Positions 1 to 9,818 of a stretch of 64,000 bases of DNA are shown here, in pieces. The translations under genes were made by a program, and so were the position numbers. Source of the DNA: Mangrovibrevibacter kandeliae (GTDB lineage Bacteria; Pseudomonadota; Alphaproteobacteria; Rhizobiales; Rhizobiaceae); assembly GCF_024519155.1 (NCBI RefSeq), contig NZ_JANIFJ010000002.1:434001-498000 (forward strand). The letters run 5' to 3'. Under the pieces are notes generated by a model, which was given only the letters and a program-made list of their open reading frames with translations, had not been told where the DNA came from and made no database searches. Position 1 is the first letter of the stretch. Each line of letters opens with the position of its first letter.

Positions 1-1451
1 TTCATCCGGCGCAGATGCAGCTCGGGATCGTTGCGATCGGTGAGGACGTCGAGGAACAGCGCGTTCGCCTCGCGGTTCTCGCGCAAAGCCTTGTCGACGA
101 GGCGCAGCGAACGGCGGATCAGCTTCAGGGCGTCCGGGTGGTATTCGAGCCGATGCGCCGCCGCGAGCTTGAAGATGCGAATGAGGTTGACCGGATCCTT
201 GGCGAAGACATCCGGCGCGCTGACGGTGATGCGGTTGTTGTCGACCAGGAAGTCGAGGGTGCCGGGGATCTTGCGCGAGCGCGGCCGCAGGCTGCGCACG
301 AGGTTGCGCAGGCCGGGTGCCTCCTTCGCCTGCTGCTCCTCCAGCGTCGCGCAGAAGATGCGGGTGAGATCGCCGACGTCCTTGGCGATCAGGAAGTAGT
401 GCTTCATGAAGCGCTCGACGCCGCGCAGGCCCGGATGCGCGGTGTAGCCGAGGCGCTCGGCGATCTCCGGCTGCAGGTCGAAGGAGAGCCGCTCCTCGGC
501 CTTGCCGGTCAGGAAGTGCATGTGGCAGCGCACCGCCCAGAGGAAGTCGTCCGCCTTGCGGAACAGGCCGGCCTCGCGGCGCGAGAAAACGCCGGCGGCC
601 ACCAGCGCCTCGCTGGTCTCCACCCGGTAGTGATACTTGGCGATCCAGAACAGGCTGTTGAGGTCGCGCAGCCCGCCCTTGCCCTCCTTCACGTTCGGCT
701 CGACGAGATAGCGCGTGTCGCCGAGCTTGGCATGGCGGGCGTCGCGCTCGGCGAGCTTGGCGGCGATGAACTCGGCGCTGGTGCCCTCCACCACCTCCGC
801 GTCGAAGCGCCGGTCGAGCTCCTCGAACAGCGCCGCGTCGCCCACCACGAGCCGCCGCTCGAGGATCGAGGTGCGGATCGTCATGTCGGCCCGCGCCTGG
901 CGGATGCACTCGTCGACGGTGCGGGTCGCGTGGCCGACCTTGAAGCCGAGATCCCACAAGAGATACAGCAGGAACTCGGCGATCTGCTCGCCGAGCGCGG
1001 TCTGCTTGTAGGGCAGGAGAAACAACAGATCGATGTCGGAGCCCGGCGCCAGCGTGCCCCGGCCGTAGCCGCCGACGGCGACCACCGCCATGTGCTCCCC
1101 GGCCGACAGGTTGGCGGCGTTGAACACCTCGTGGCGCGCGAAGTCGAAGATCGCCCCGATCATCGCGTCCTGCGCCGCCGACAGGCGCGCCGCGCAGCCG
1201 AGACCGCTCCCGTCGGCAAACAGCAGCGCCTCGGCTCGTGCCCGCGCGCCTTCGATGGCGCGGCGCAGCAGCGAGAGCACCTGCGTGCGCCCCTCCGCCG
1301 ACAATCCGCGCCCCTCCGCGACGGCCGCAATGACCGAGAGGTCGCGGCGCAAAGCGGAGGCGTCGATGCCGGCCTCCGTCGCCGCGGCGTCGCGGTCCGC
1401 ACGGGAATCGGTGGAGGCTGCTGGCGGCGAAGCGCGCCGGACTTGCGACAT
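1..1451 (-). CDS. glnD: GlnD, bifunctional uridylyltransferase/uridylyl-removing enzyme (5' part; 3' end outside window)
   Basis: Modifies the PII proteins (GlnB/GlnK) with UMP when nitrogen is short and removes it when glutamine is high, so it is the primary nitrogen sensor in the cytoplasm. I translated it directly from the minus strand: about 483 residues are present from the ATG at 1449-1451. The nucleotidyltransferase signature [16 protein letters not shown] lies around residues 125-145, followed by the GlnD helical region ([22 protein letters not shown], quoted in part as [11 protein letters not shown]). The HD hydrolase and the two ACT domains would lie beyond position 1, since GlnD proteins are about 900-950 residues. 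In many Hyphomicrobiales glnD lies beside mutS; here a chemoreceptor and a small exported protein lie between them. No frameshift is seen in the visible part. Confidence 0.95.
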   Translation of the reverse strand, partial: MSQVRRASPPAASTDSRADRDAAATEAGIDASALRRDLSVIAAVAEGRGLSAEGRTQVLSLLRRAIEGARARAEALLFADGSGLGCAARLSAAQDAMIGAIFDFARHEVFNAANLSAGEHMAVVAVGGYGRGTLAPGSDIDLLFLLPYKQTALGEQIAEFLLYLLWDLGFKVGHATRTVDECIRQARADMTIRTSILERRLVVGDAALFEELDRRFDAEVVEGTSAEFIAAKLAERDARHAKLGDTRYLVEPNVKEGKGGLRDLNSLFWIAKYHYRVETSEALVAAGVFSRREAGLFRKADDFLWAVRCHMHFLTGKAEERLSFDLQPEIAERLGYTAHPGLRGVERFMKHYFLIAKDVGDLTRIFCATLEEQQAKEAPGLRNLVRSLRPRSRKIPGTLDFLVDNNRITVSAPDVFAKDPVNLIRIFKLAAAHRLEYHPDALKLIRRSLRLVDKALRENREANALFLDVLTDRNDPELHLRRM

Positions 1452-1764
1452 GAACGAGATCCACGGTCGAGAGACGACGCGCTATAGCGGCTTTCGAAGC
1501 CGGGAGAAACGCCTGCCCCGGATGCAACGCCGCAGGCCTGCGGCCACCGCGGGTGAGCACGAAGCTAACGATGGCGTCTTGCACCAGCCTGTCGACGTGC
1601 GATGGCAAGGGCCCTGCGTCGTCCGTCACGGTGACAGTATGGAAAGCATCGCAAGCGCTCGTTTGTAATCGTCGTGCCCCTCTTGCTTTTGCGAGGGGCG
1701 CTAAGACTTCAGTGACTCTCGAGGCTTATTGTCGCCTGGAAGTGAGTTCGGAACAGGACACGAG
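1452..1764. other. Intergenic region between glnD and a divergent small gene
   Basis: No convincing gene. It must hold the glnD promoter (minus) and the promoter of the small exported protein (plus). A stem of GCCCCTC (1676-1682) and GAGGGGC (1693-1699) closes a 10-base loop; it has no T-run, so I read it as a leader hairpin rather than a terminator. Confidence 0.4.
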
Positions 1765-2070
1765 ATGTGGAAGCGCCGCGCCACCTTGTCTTGGAGCCTC
1801 GGTGTCGCCATCGCCGGGCTGGGCCTCCTTGCAGCGCTGCCCCGTCCGGTCTTCGCCCGCAGCCAGACCGTCGCAGCGTTCTTTCCACCCTGGTGGACTC
1901 CGGGCGAGGTCGTCAGCGCTGCGGCGGCGGCCGGGGACTTCATCGGCAATGGCAGCCTCGGCTCCGTCGCCGTCCTGCGCTTTGCGGATGCCGAACTGCC
2001 GGATCGGCTGCGGCGGGCCGGGGCGTTTCTGGTGCTCGACGGCGCGGCGATCGGCTGCGTGCGCGAGTGA
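1765..2070 (+). CDS. Small exported protein of unknown function
   Basis: A 101-residue protein. Starting at the ATG at 1765, residues 1-29 look like a signal peptide: positive start MWKRR, hydrophobic core GVAIAGLGLLAAL, then small residues before the mature part SQTVAAFF. The mature protein is about 70 residues, with a short conserved-looking segment AAFFPPWW and no Cys or recognisable catalytic motif. I have the impression that similar short exported proteins are common in Hyphomicrobiales, but I cannot name a family. An in-frame TTG upstream (1729) would lengthen it by 12 residues and spoil the signal peptide, so the ATG is preferred. It ends 38 bases before the chemoreceptor and could share its transcript. 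Confidence 0.6.
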   Translation: MWKRRATLSWSLGVAIAGLGLLAALPRPVFARSQTVAAFFPPWWTPGEVVSAAAAAGDFIGNGSLGSVAVLRFADAELPDRLRRAGAFLVLDGAAIGCVRE

Positions 2071-2108
2071 GTGAATGACCGGGTGACGGTCGAGCGAGGG
2101 TGCCGGAC

Positions 2109-3791
2109 ATGACCGCGGAAGAAAGACTGGCGTCGCACCGGGCGATGGTCGTCACCTGGACGGTGTCGATCCTGTGGGTCGCCGTGCCCATCATCCCCCT
2201 GATTGACTGGCTGAACGGCGCCGACTGGCTGTTTCCGACGCTCGTCAGCGGCGGCATCGCCACCCTTGCGACTTGGCTCTCGCGCCAGCCGGCGCTCGCC
2301 GCCTCGGCGCGCATGGTCAGCGCGGTCGGCCTCGTGGTGATCATCTCGCTGATCGTGGCGGCCCTTGCCGGCAATCCGTTGCAGGTCGACGTGCACATGG
2401 CCTACTTCGCCGCGATGGCGCTGATCGGCGCGACCTTCGACTGGCGCGTCATCGGCGCGGCCACCGCCGCGACCGCCGTCCACCATCTGGCGCTGAACTT
2501 CCTCCTGCCCGATCTGATCTATCCGGGCGGCGGCAATTTTCCGCGCGTGCTGCTGCACGCCGTGATCCTGCTCGTCGAATCCGGCACGCTGATGTGGGTC
2601 GCCGTGCGAGTCAGCGGCATGTTCGCCGAGATCGTTCGCTCGACGGAGGCCGCACAGGAGGAGCAGCGCCGGGCGACGGCGGCGGACGCACAGGCGAAGT
2701 CGCTTGCCGCCGAGGGCGAAGCCGAGCGGCGGCGCAACGAGGCGGACCGCGAAGCCGCCGCCCGTCTGCAGGCCGGTGTCGTGGCGGATCTCGCGACCGC
2801 GCTGGAGCGGCTGGCCTCCGGCGAACTCACCTTCCGCCTCGACGGCGAGTTCCCCGAGGCCTACGCCAAGCTGCGCGACGACTTCAACGGCGCGATCGCC
2901 CAGCTCCAGGACGCGATGCGGGAGGTCTCGGGCGCGTCCGGCGACATCCGCAGCAACGCCCAGGAGATCACCCAGGCGACCGGCGACCTCGCCACCCGCA
3001 TCGAGGTGCAGGCCTCCAACCTCGAGGAAACGAACGCCTCGCTGAGCGAGATCGCCGAGGCGGTCGGCAAGACGGCCAGCGGGTCCCGCCACGCCTTCGA
3101 TGTCGCCAACAAGGCGAAGTCGGGCGCCGAGGCGAGCGGCAAGATCGTGCGCAGCGCGGTGGAGGCGATGCGCCAGATCGAGACCTCCTCGCACGACATC
3201 AACAAGATCATCGGCGTCATCGACGAGATCGCCTTCCAGACCAACCTCCTGGCGCTGAACGCCGGGGTCGAGGCGGCGCGCGCCGGCGAAGCCGGCAAGG
3301 GCTTCGCGGTGGTCGCGCAGGAGGTGCGCGGTCTGGCGCAACGTTCGGCCGAGGCCGCCAAGGAGATCAAGGAGCTCATCAACGCCTCGGGCGACCACGT
3401 GGAAACCGGCGTGCGGCTCGTCGATCAGGCCGGCGCGGCGCTCGAACGGATCCTCACCGAGGTCGACAGCATCAACGGCATCGTGGCGGAAATCTCGCGC
3501 GCGGCCGGCGAACAGGCCTCGGGCATCACCGAGATCAAGCGCGCCGTCGGCGAGATGGACAAGATGACCCAGCAGAATGCCGGCATGGTCGAGGAGACGA
3601 CAGCCGCGAGCCGGCTGCTCCTCGACAGCGCCCACCAGCTCGACGGCCTGATGGGGCGGTTCAAGACCGGCGGCGGCGAGCCGAAGCTGAAGGTCGTAGC
3701 GCGCGGTCCGGCAACTGCCCCCAAGGCGAGCCGCGCCCGCACCGCGCTCAAGCTCGTACCAGCGGCCGCCGCGGACTGGGAAGAGTTCTGA
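2109..3791 (+). CDS. Methyl-accepting chemotaxis protein with polytopic membrane sensor domain
   Basis: Transmembrane chemoreceptor that controls the CheA kinase. 560 residues from the ATG at 2109, which sits behind an AGGG-type ribosome site; a GTG nine bases upstream is an alternative. Residues 1-170 are about five to six membrane segments with almost no periplasmic loop, including the stretch [10 protein letters not shown] seen in a recurrent unnamed MCP membrane domain. A charged coiled linker (about 180-215) and a HAMP-like segment follow. The cytoplasmic signalling hairpin carries the invariant tip ([21 protein letters not shown], near residues 373-393). The last five residues are DWEEF, matching the xWxxF tether that binds CheR/CheB in other receptors. 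It converges on mutS with only 4 bases between stops. No che genes lie nearby, so it is an orphan receptor. Confidence 0.93.
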   Translation: MTAEERLASHRAMVVTWTVSILWVAVPIIPLIDWLNGADWLFPTLVSGGIATLATWLSRQPALAASARMVSAVGLVVIISLIVAALAGNPLQVDVHMAYFAAMALIGATFDWRVIGAATAATAVHHLALNFLLPDLIYPGGGNFPRVLLHAVILLVESGTLMWVAVRVSGMFAEIVRSTEAAQEEQRRATAADAQAKSLAAEGEAERRRNEADREAAARLQAGVVADLATALERLASGELTFRLDGEFPEAYAKLRDDFNGAIAQLQDAMREVSGASGDIRSNAQEITQATGDLATRIEVQASNLEETNASLSEIAEAVGKTASGSRHAFDVANKAKSGAEASGKIVRSAVEAMRQIETSSHDINKIIGVIDEIAFQTNLLALNAGVEAARAGEAGKGFAVVAQEVRGLAQRSAEAAKEIKELINASGDHVETGVRLVDQAGAALERILTEVDSINGIVAEISRAAGEQASGITEIKRAVGEMDKMTQQNAGMVEETTAASRLLLDSAHQLDGLMGRFKTGGGEPKLKVVARGPATAPKASRARTALKLVPAAAADWEEF

Positions 3792-3795
3792 TGCC

Positions 3796-6498
3796 TCAGC
3801 CGCCTCTGCCGGACAGCAAGCCCTTCAGCCGGTAGAGCACCTCGAGCGCCTCACGCGGCGCCAGCGCGTCCGGGTCGAGCGCCGCCAGCGCCTCCAGGGC
3901 CGGCGACGATGGACTCGTCTGCGTGGGCTCCGGCGCGTGGCGGCGCAGCACGGCCGAGAACAGCGGCAAGTCGTCGACGAAGGCCGCCGGGCGGCCGCCC
4001 TGGCCGTCGCCGCGCTCGAGTTCCGCCAGCACCTGGCGCGCCCGCTCGATCACCGCGCCGGGCAGGCCGGCGAGCCGGGCCACCTGGATGCCGTAGGAGC
4101 GGTCCGCGACGCCGGGCTTCACCTCGTGCAGGAAGACCACCTCGCCCTCCCACTCCTTGACGCGGATGGTGGCGTTCTTCAGCCGGCCGAGCCGCTTCGA
4201 CAGCGCCGTCATCTCGTGGAAATGGGTGGCGAAGAGCGCCCGGCAGCCGTTCACCTCGTGCAGGTGCTCGACCGCGGCGAAGGCGATCGACAGACCGTCA
4301 TAGGTGGCGGTGCCCCGCCCGATCTCGTCGAGGATGACGAGTGCACGCATCCCCGCCTGGTTGAGGATCGCGGCGGCCTCGACCATCTCGACCATGAAGG
4401 TCGAGCGCCCCTCGGCGAGATCGTCCGAGGCACCGACGCGCGAGAACAGGCGGTCGACGATGCCGATATGGGCCGATGTGGCCGGGACGAAGCAGCCGGC
4501 CTGCGCGAGCACCGCGATCAGCGCGTTCTGGCGCAGGAAGGTCGACTTGCCGCCCATGTTCGGCCCGGTCAGCAGCCAGATCGCCCCCGCCGTCTCGGCG
4601 CCCGGCGGCGACAGGTCGCAGTCGTTGGCGACGAAGGGGCCGGCATGGGCCGCCTTCAGCGCCGCCTCGACCACCGGATGGCGGCCGCATTCGACGAAGA
4701 AGGCGAGGCTGTCGTCGACCTGGGGCCGGCACCAGTTCTCGGCGACCGCGAGATCGGCGAGCGCCGCGCCGACGTCGAGTGCGGCGAGCGCGCCGGCCGC
4801 GGCCTGCAGCGCCTCCGACGCATCGACGACGCTCGCGCAGAGATCGTCGAAGGCTTCGAGCTCGAGCCGCAGCGCGTCGGACGCCGCTCCGGCGATGCGG
4901 CTTTCGAGATCGCCGAGCTCGACGGTGGAGAAGCGCATGCAGTTGGCAAGCGACTGGCGGTGGATGAAGCGCGCGCGCAGATCCTCGGTGCCGTTCAGCG
5001 CCGCAGCCTGGGCGTCGGTGACCTCGATGAAGTAGCCGAGCACGTTGTTGTGCTTGATCTTCAGCGACCGGACGCCGGTCTCCTCGGCATAGGTCGCCTG
5101 CAGGCCTGCGATCACCCGGCGCGACTGGTCGCGCAGCGCCCGTGCCTCGTCGAGCGCCGGGATGGCGCCCTCCCGCACGAAGCCGCCGTCGCGCTTCAGG
5201 AGCGGCACCTCGTCGGCGAGGACACGGTCGAGGTTGCGGGCGACCGCGGGCGGCAGGGCGCGGAGCCGGTCCCTCGCAACCGCGAGCTCGGCCGGCAGGT
5301 CGTCGCGGCCGTCGAGCAGCGCGCCGATCTCGGCGGCGACGTCGAGGCCGCTCGCGATGGCGAGGAGATCGCGGGGTCCACCCCGCCCGAGCGACAGGCG
5401 CGACAGGGCCCGCTCGATGTCCGGCAGGGTCTTGAAGCTCGCCCGGACCGCCCGCCGCAGCTCGCCCGCCTCGACCAGCGCGGCCACGGCGTCCTGCCGG
5501 CCCGCGATGGCGCCGACGTCGGTCAACGGCGCGGCGAGGCGGACGGCGAGGAGCCGCGACCCGGCGCCGGTGACGGTCCGGTCGATGGCCGCCAGCAGAC
5601 TCCCCTGCCGCTTGCCGGCCGTGCTGCGGGTGATCTCCAGGCTGGCGCGGGTCGCGGGGTCGATCAGCATCACCGAGCCGGCGGCCATGCGCTGCGGCCG
5701 GGACAGCGCCGGCCGCGACGCGAGCTGGGTCTTGCCGACATAGGCGAGAAGGCCCGCCGCCGCCGCGAGCTCGACCCGCGAGAAGTCGCCGAAGCCGGCG
5801 AGCGTGGCGACGCCGTAGAACCGGCAGAGCCGCTCCTCCGCCGTCGTACCCTCGAACAGGCTTGCCGGCTCCGGCCGAACCAGCCGGCCGAGGCGGTCGA
5901 AGGCAGGCTTCAGCGCCGGATCGTGGAACACCGCATCGGCGACGACGAGTTCGCTCGGCTCCACCGCCAGGATGTCGGTCAGGAGGCGATCGGCGGCGGT
6001 CTCGGCGATCCGGAAGTCGCCCGTCGACAGGTCGGTCCAGGCGAGCGCCATCGCCCCTTGCGCGCCGCCGAGCCGCGCGAGGCCCATCAGCCAGTTCGGC
6101 CGGCCGGGCTCGAGCAGCGTCTCCTCGGTGATCGTGCCGGGGGTGACGAGCCGCACGACGTCGCGCCGCACCACCGACTTCGCGCCGCGCTTCTTCGCCT
6201 CCGCGGGATCTTCGATCTGCTCGCAGACCGCGACCCGGTGGCCGAGGCCGATCAGCTTCTGCAGATAGTCGTCGGCCGCGTGGATCGGCACGCCCGCCAT
6301 CGGGATGTCGTCGCCCAGATGCTTGCCGCGCTTGGTGAGAGCGATCCCGAGCGCGCGCGAAGCCTCCACCGCGTCGTCGAAGAACAGCTCGTAGAAGTCG
6401 CCCATGCGGTAGAACAGCAGGCAATCGGGATTGGCCGCCTTGATCTCGATGTACTGCGCCATCATCGGCGTCGGGCTCGTGTCCTTGACCCCCGTCAT
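3796..6498 (-). CDS. mutS: DNA mismatch repair protein MutS
   Basis: Recognises base mismatches and small loops and starts repair with MutL. 900 residues from the ATG at 6498; an upstream open extension to 6708 lacks conservation and is not used. The mismatch-binding Phe-x-Glu motif is seen as GDFYELF near residue 41. The ATPase has Walker [10 protein letters not shown] (about 640-650) and Walker [12 protein letters not shown] (about 720), followed by the [11 protein letters not shown] sequence. The length is slightly above the usual 850-880. The gene stands alone on the minus strand; its upstream region (6499-6770, 272 bases) is shared with a divergent small exported protein and shows no clear operator. 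Confidence 0.97.
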   Translation of the reverse strand: MTGVKDTSPTPMMAQYIEIKAANPDCLLFYRMGDFYELFFDDAVEASRALGIALTKRGKHLGDDIPMAGVPIHAADDYLQKLIGLGHRVAVCEQIEDPAEAKKRGAKSVVRRDVVRLVTPGTITEETLLEPGRPNWLMGLARLGGAQGAMALAWTDLSTGDFRIAETAADRLLTDILAVEPSELVVADAVFHDPALKPAFDRLGRLVRPEPASLFEGTTAEERLCRFYGVATLAGFGDFSRVELAAAAGLLAYVGKTQLASRPALSRPQRMAAGSVMLIDPATRASLEITRSTAGKRQGSLLAAIDRTVTGAGSRLLAVRLAAPLTDVGAIAGRQDAVAALVEAGELRRAVRASFKTLPDIERALSRLSLGRGGPRDLLAIASGLDVAAEIGALLDGRDDLPAELAVARDRLRALPPAVARNLDRVLADEVPLLKRDGGFVREGAIPALDEARALRDQSRRVIAGLQATYAEETGVRSLKIKHNNVLGYFIEVTDAQAAALNGTEDLRARFIHRQSLANCMRFSTVELGDLESRIAGAASDALRLELEAFDDLCASVVDASEALQAAAGALAALDVGAALADLAVAENWCRPQVDDSLAFFVECGRHPVVEAALKAAHAGPFVANDCDLSPPGAETAGAIWLLTGPNMGGKSTFLRQNALIAVLAQAGCFVPATSAHIGIVDRLFSRVGASDDLAEGRSTFMVEMVEAAAILNQAGMRALVILDEIGRGTATYDGLSIAFAAVEHLHEVNGCRALFATHFHEMTALSKRLGRLKNATIRVKEWEGEVVFLHEVKPGVADRSYGIQVARLAGLPGAVIERARQVLAELERGDGQGGRPAAFVDDLPLFSAVLRRHAPEPTQTSPSSPALEALAALDPDALAPREALEVLYRLKGLLSGRGG

Positions 6499-6770
6499 TC
6501 CCGCGCTGCCGCTCTCCGTGCTCGCCGGCGCCCCGCGCCGCTGATGATGTTGTCCTCGGCTTTCTCGGACCGAATGGTCGCGCTGCCAAGCCGCAGCAGT
6601 GCGCAATCCCCAGAAGGACCGCCCATGGCAGGCGATCGCCGCGGAGTCGACGGCAGTGTTGCAGGCAAGCGATTGTACCGGGGCGGCTGCGACACCATCA
6701 TCTTGCAATGCAAGCGGCGACAGGTATGACCGGTCGCAGGGACCTCGATCGAGACACGCGCGGTATCACG

Positions 6771-7067
6771 ATGAACATGATCCGATCGGCAGCGATGGTT
6801 GCCGCTCTTGTTACGGCGTTTCCCGTCTGGGCCCAGACCCCCGGCAAGAACGCTGCGGATGGGGACGTGCGCGTCTTCGACTACGCGCTGTCCCATCCGG
6901 TCGACAACGCGCGGCTGACCTTCCTGCCCTCGATCGGCGAGTCGGTGCCGAAGAGCATCGACCTGCACCCCTTCGAGGGCAATTCCGACTACGCCTATTT
7001 CTATTATGCCGGCCAGCCGGTCATCGTCCATCTGAAGACACGCAGCGTCGTGCGCGTCGGGCACTGA
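6771..7067 (+). CDS. Small exported protein, DUF1236-like
   Basis: A 98-residue protein. The start ATG at 6771 gives a typical signal peptide (MNMIRSAAMVAALVTAFPVWAQ, about 22 residues, probable cleavage after AWAQ-type small residues). The mature part ends with VIVHLKTRSVVRVGH, which resembles the end of DUF1236 proteins (a valine-rich strand followed by a TR.VV motif); this is a similarity from memory, not a search. It stands alone between mutS (divergent) and olsB (convergent). Function unknown; periplasmic or envelope location is the only safe inference. Confidence 0.6.
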   Translation: MNMIRSAAMVAALVTAFPVWAQTPGKNAADGDVRVFDYALSHPVDNARLTFLPSIGESVPKSIDLHPFEGNSDYAYFYYAGQPVIVHLKTRSVVRVGH

Positions 7068-7110
7068 GGATCGCGGCGGCCGGCGCGGACGACGCCCGGC
7101 CGCAGCCGGC

Positions 7111-8040
7111 TCAGGCGGCGAAGCGGCCGGAGTCGGCGCCGTAATAGTCGATGTAGCGCGGGTTGATGTTCTCGACCGGCAGCACGATCAGGACGTCCGT
7201 CGTGCCGAACTGGTGATCGACCACGGCGCCCTCCCCGACATACCCACCGAGTCGCAGATAGCCCTTGAGAAGGGGCGGCAGCGCCGCCAGCGCCCGCCGC
7301 GGATCGGCGCATTCGGCCGTGCCGCCCATCGCCACCGCCCGGCTGGGCAGCGCCTTCACGTTCCAGTCCTCGGGCGCCACCGCATTGGCGCGCAGGAAGG
7401 ACAGCGGCAGCTCCAGCTCGGCGGGGTCGGTGCCCGCGAGCGAGGCGCAGCCGAACAGGACGTCGATCTTGTGCTGGATGACGTAGGCCCAGATGCCCTG
7501 CCACAGCAGCTCGACGGTGCGCTTGCCGCGATACTCCTTGAGCACGCAGGAGCGGCCGAGCTCGAGGAAGCGCTTGCCGGGGTGGCGCACGATCAGCGAG
7601 GCGATGTCGAACTCGTCCTCGGTGTAGAAGCCGCCGGCCCACTCGGCGGCGCTCTCGCGCATCAGCCTGTAGGTGCCGACGATCTGTTCGGCCAGCACGC
7701 GCCCCCGCGACCGGTCGATCACCAGGAGGTGGTCGCAGAAGCGGTCGAAGCCGTCCTTGTCGCGCCGCGTCACCTTCTGGAGGCGGGACGGCTGCGCCGA
7801 CATCTCCTCGTAGAAGACGCGGTAGCGCAGGCGCTGCGCGGCCCGCACCTCGTCGCGCGAGCGGGCGAGCCGGACCTCCAGGGTGCCGAGCCGGCCGAGG
7901 ACCGGTGCGGCGGGGTAGATTCGCGGCATCATTCCGCGCATCGGAGCCGGCACGAAGGCCTTCACGGCCGCGCCGAAGGGCACCACGATCCGGGCCGCGC
8001 GACCTGCGGCGTTCTGGTTGGCCACTCGAAACAAGCTCAT
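7111..8040 (-). CDS. olsB: OlsB-type L-ornithine N-alpha-acyltransferase (GNAT/hemolysin-like fold)
   Basis: Likely transfers a 3-hydroxyacyl chain from acyl-ACP to the alpha-amino group of ornithine, giving lyso-ornithine lipid, the first step to ornithine lipids of the outer membrane. 309 residues, close to the size of rhizobial OlsB. The acyltransferase core is marked by AAQRLRYRVFYEEM (about 67-80), DRFCDHLLVID (about 98-108), a GTYRL strand and LELGRSCVLKEYRGKRT (about 158-175). The family also contains enzymes named hemolysin, so OlsB is the best but not the only reading. olsA (the second acyltransferase) is not in this window. The upstream region has an imperfect AT-rich palindrome at 8080-8101. 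Confidence 0.8.
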   Translation of the reverse strand: MSLFRVANQNAAGRAARIVVPFGAAVKAFVPAPMRGMMPRIYPAAPVLGRLGTLEVRLARSRDEVRAAQRLRYRVFYEEMSAQPSRLQKVTRRDKDGFDRFCDHLLVIDRSRGRVLAEQIVGTYRLMRESAAEWAGGFYTEDEFDIASLIVRHPGKRFLELGRSCVLKEYRGKRTVELLWQGIWAYVIQHKIDVLFGCASLAGTDPAELELPLSFLRANAVAPEDWNVKALPSRAVAMGGTAECADPRRALAALPPLLKGYLRLGGYVGEGAVVDHQFGTTDVLIVLPVENINPRYIDYYGADSGRFAA

Positions 8041-8079
8041 CGCAGTTCTCCGAATTCGGCGTACAGCCGAGGCACCGAC

Positions 8080-8101
8080 TATACCGTTTCTACACGATAT
8101 A
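8080..8101 (-). promoter_or_regulatory. Imperfect palindrome in the olsB promoter region
   Basis: TATACCG and CGATATA (one mismatch) separated by 8 bases, about 40 bases upstream of olsB. It is an AT-rich island in otherwise GC-rich DNA, so it may hold the promoter -10 region or an operator. No match to a Pho box was evident. Confidence 0.3.
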
Positions 8102-8159
8102 ATGATGACGTTGGCCTCCGCCTGCGCGGTGTGCCGTCCCGTCGGTCGCCCGTAGAAGT

Positions 8160-9170
8160 TTAAGCATCGCCGGCCATGCGGTCCAATCCGACGACGATCC
8201 GGCCGCGCACATGGCCGTCGACGATGGCGCGGGCGGCGCCTGGAATGTCGTCGAAGCCGATCTCGGTGGTCAGCGCCGCGAGCTTCTGCGGGTCGAGGTC
8301 GGTCGCCAGACGCCGCCAGGCCGCCTCGCGCCGCTCGCGCGGCAGCATCACGGAATCGACCCCGAGCAGCGCCACGCCGCGCAGGATGAAGGGGGCGACG
8401 CTCGCCGGCAGATCCATCCCCTGGGCAAGGCCGCAGCAGGCCACCGCGCCGTCGCGCCGAGTCTGCGCGAGAACGTTCGCGAGCGTGTGGCTGCCGACCG
8501 CGTCGACGCCCGCCGCCCAGCGCTCTTTGCCGAGCGGCTTGCCGGGGGCGGACAGTTCGGCCCGATCGATGATCTCGGCGGCGCCGAGGTCGGACAGGAA
8601 GCCGGCCTCGTCCGGCCGCCCCGTCGAAGCGATCACGTGCCAGCCGAGCTTCGACAGGAGCGCCACCGCGACCGAGCCGACCCCGCCCGCCGCGCCGGTC
8701 ACGACGACCGGCCCCTGATCCGGACTGCAGCCGAACCGCTCCAGCGCGAGGACGCAGAGCATCGCGGTGTAGCCGGCGGTGCCGATCGCCATCGCCTGGC
8801 GCGGCGAGAAGGCCTCGGGCAGCCGGATCAGCCAGTCGCCCTTCACCCGTGCGCGGCCGGCGAAGGCGCCGTAATGGGTCTCGCCGACACCCCAGCCGTT
8901 CAGGACGACGCGATCGCCGGGCATCCAGTCCGGATTGCGCGAGGCGATGACGGTGCCGGCGAAGTCCACCCCGGGAATCATCGGCCAGCGCCGCACGACC
9001 GGCGACTTGCCGGTGATCGCCAGGCCGTCCTTGTAGTTGATGGTGGTGGCCTCGAGCGCGACGTCGACGTCCCCGTCCATCAGCTCGTCCGGCGTCAGCT
9101 CGACCACCTCGACGCGCTGCGTGCCGGCCTCGTCCCGCGAGATCAGGACCGCCTTGAAGCTGTCGCTCAC
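8160..9170 (-). CDS. acuI: MDR-family quinone oxidoreductase / acrylyl-CoA reductase (YhdH/AcuI type)
   Basis: NADPH-dependent medium-chain reductase; the AcuI/YhdH branch reduces acrylyl-CoA to propionyl-CoA. 336 residues. The GTG at 9170 is chosen because a strong GGGAGGGAC ribosome site lies just upstream, and the protein then starts [12 protein letters not shown] as in this branch. The N-terminal GroES-like part contains TINYKDGLA and PGVDFAGTV; the Rossmann part has [20 protein letters not shown] (about 152-171). No zinc ligands are seen, as expected for this subgroup. It lies 52 bases downstream of lspA in the same direction. The physiological substrate is inferred from the family only. 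Confidence 0.82.
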   Translation of the reverse strand: MSDSFKAVLISRDEAGTQRVEVVELTPDELMDGDVDVALEATTINYKDGLAITGKSPVVRRWPMIPGVDFAGTVIASRNPDWMPGDRVVLNGWGVGETHYGAFAGRARVKGDWLIRLPEAFSPRQAMAIGTAGYTAMLCVLALERFGCSPDQGPVVVTGAAGGVGSVAVALLSKLGWHVIASTGRPDEAGFLSDLGAAEIIDRAELSAPGKPLGKERWAAGVDAVGSHTLANVLAQTRRDGAVACCGLAQGMDLPASVAPFILRGVALLGVDSVMLPRERREAAWRRLATDLDPQKLAALTTEIGFDDIPGAARAIVDGHVRGRIVVGLDRMAGDA

Positions 9171-9222
9171 CCTGTCCCTCCCTGAGCGCCCGCCCACAGG
9201 TGGCAAGCTCGCGGCGCGAATG

Positions 9223-9732
9223 TCAATCGCCGGTCTCGCGCGCGTCGGTCGGAGGCGGGCGGCGGGAGCGGCCGACCAGCAGGAACTCGTCGAGCAGCAC
9301 GAGTCCCGCGCCGACGGTGATGCAGGCATCGGCGAGGTTGAAGACGGCGAAGGACCAGACCGGCGTGTGGAACAGGATGTAGTCGACGACGTAGCCGAGC
9401 CGCACGCGGTCGATCAGGTTGCCGATGGCGCCGCCGACGATGACGGCGAAGCCGACATGGGTCAGCCGGCGCTCGGGGGGTGTCTTCCACCACAGCCAGG
9501 CGACGAAGCCGAGGACGAGGAGCGCGACGATGGACAGGCCGACGTCGCCGAAGCCGGCGAGCATCGAGAAGGCGATGCCGTCGTTGCGGGCGTGGTAGAG
9601 CGCCAGGAAGGGCAGCAGTTCGACTCCCTCGCCGACGGCGAGGAAGCGCACGATCAGAAGCTTCACCAACTGGTCGGCGACGATGGCGACGAGCGCGATG
9701 GCGGCGTTGTACAGGACCTGCTTCAGCCGCAT
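9223..9732 (-). CDS. lspA: Lipoprotein signal peptidase LspA
   Basis: Inner-membrane aspartyl protease that removes signal peptides from prolipoproteins after lipidation by Lgt. 169 residues from the ATG at 9732; a TTG six codons upstream is less likely. Four membrane segments are visible. The two catalytic Asp residues lie in [16 protein letters not shown] and FNLADACI, and the first segment carries the conserved AIVADQLVK. The C-terminal tail is polar (RSRRPPPTD). It sits between an RNA methyltransferase gene (86 bases upstream) and the acuI-type gene. Confidence 0.95.
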   Translation of the reverse strand: MRLKQVLYNAAIALVAIVADQLVKLLIVRFLAVGEGVELLPFLALYHARNDGIAFSMLAGFGDVGLSIVALLVLGFVAWLWWKTPPERRLTHVGFAVIVGGAIGNLIDRVRLGYVVDYILFHTPVWSFAVFNLADACITVGAGLVLLDEFLLVGRSRRPPPTDARETGD

Positions 9733-9818
9733 GGGGTCATGAACTCGCAAAGGGCGCCGACAGGGCGCATGACGACTCGGGCCTCACCATGATCGACGTC
9801 CTCTGCGGGGGTCATGAC

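Noticed and set aside
3937-6729. Very long open frame opposite mutS (930 codons), and similar ones opposite addB (37218-40559), polA (56358-59693) and trpB (49102-51831)
   Set aside because: They lie antisense to clearly conserved genes, are rich in Arg, Gly, Asp and His typical of shadow frames in GC-rich DNA, and show no domain pattern.
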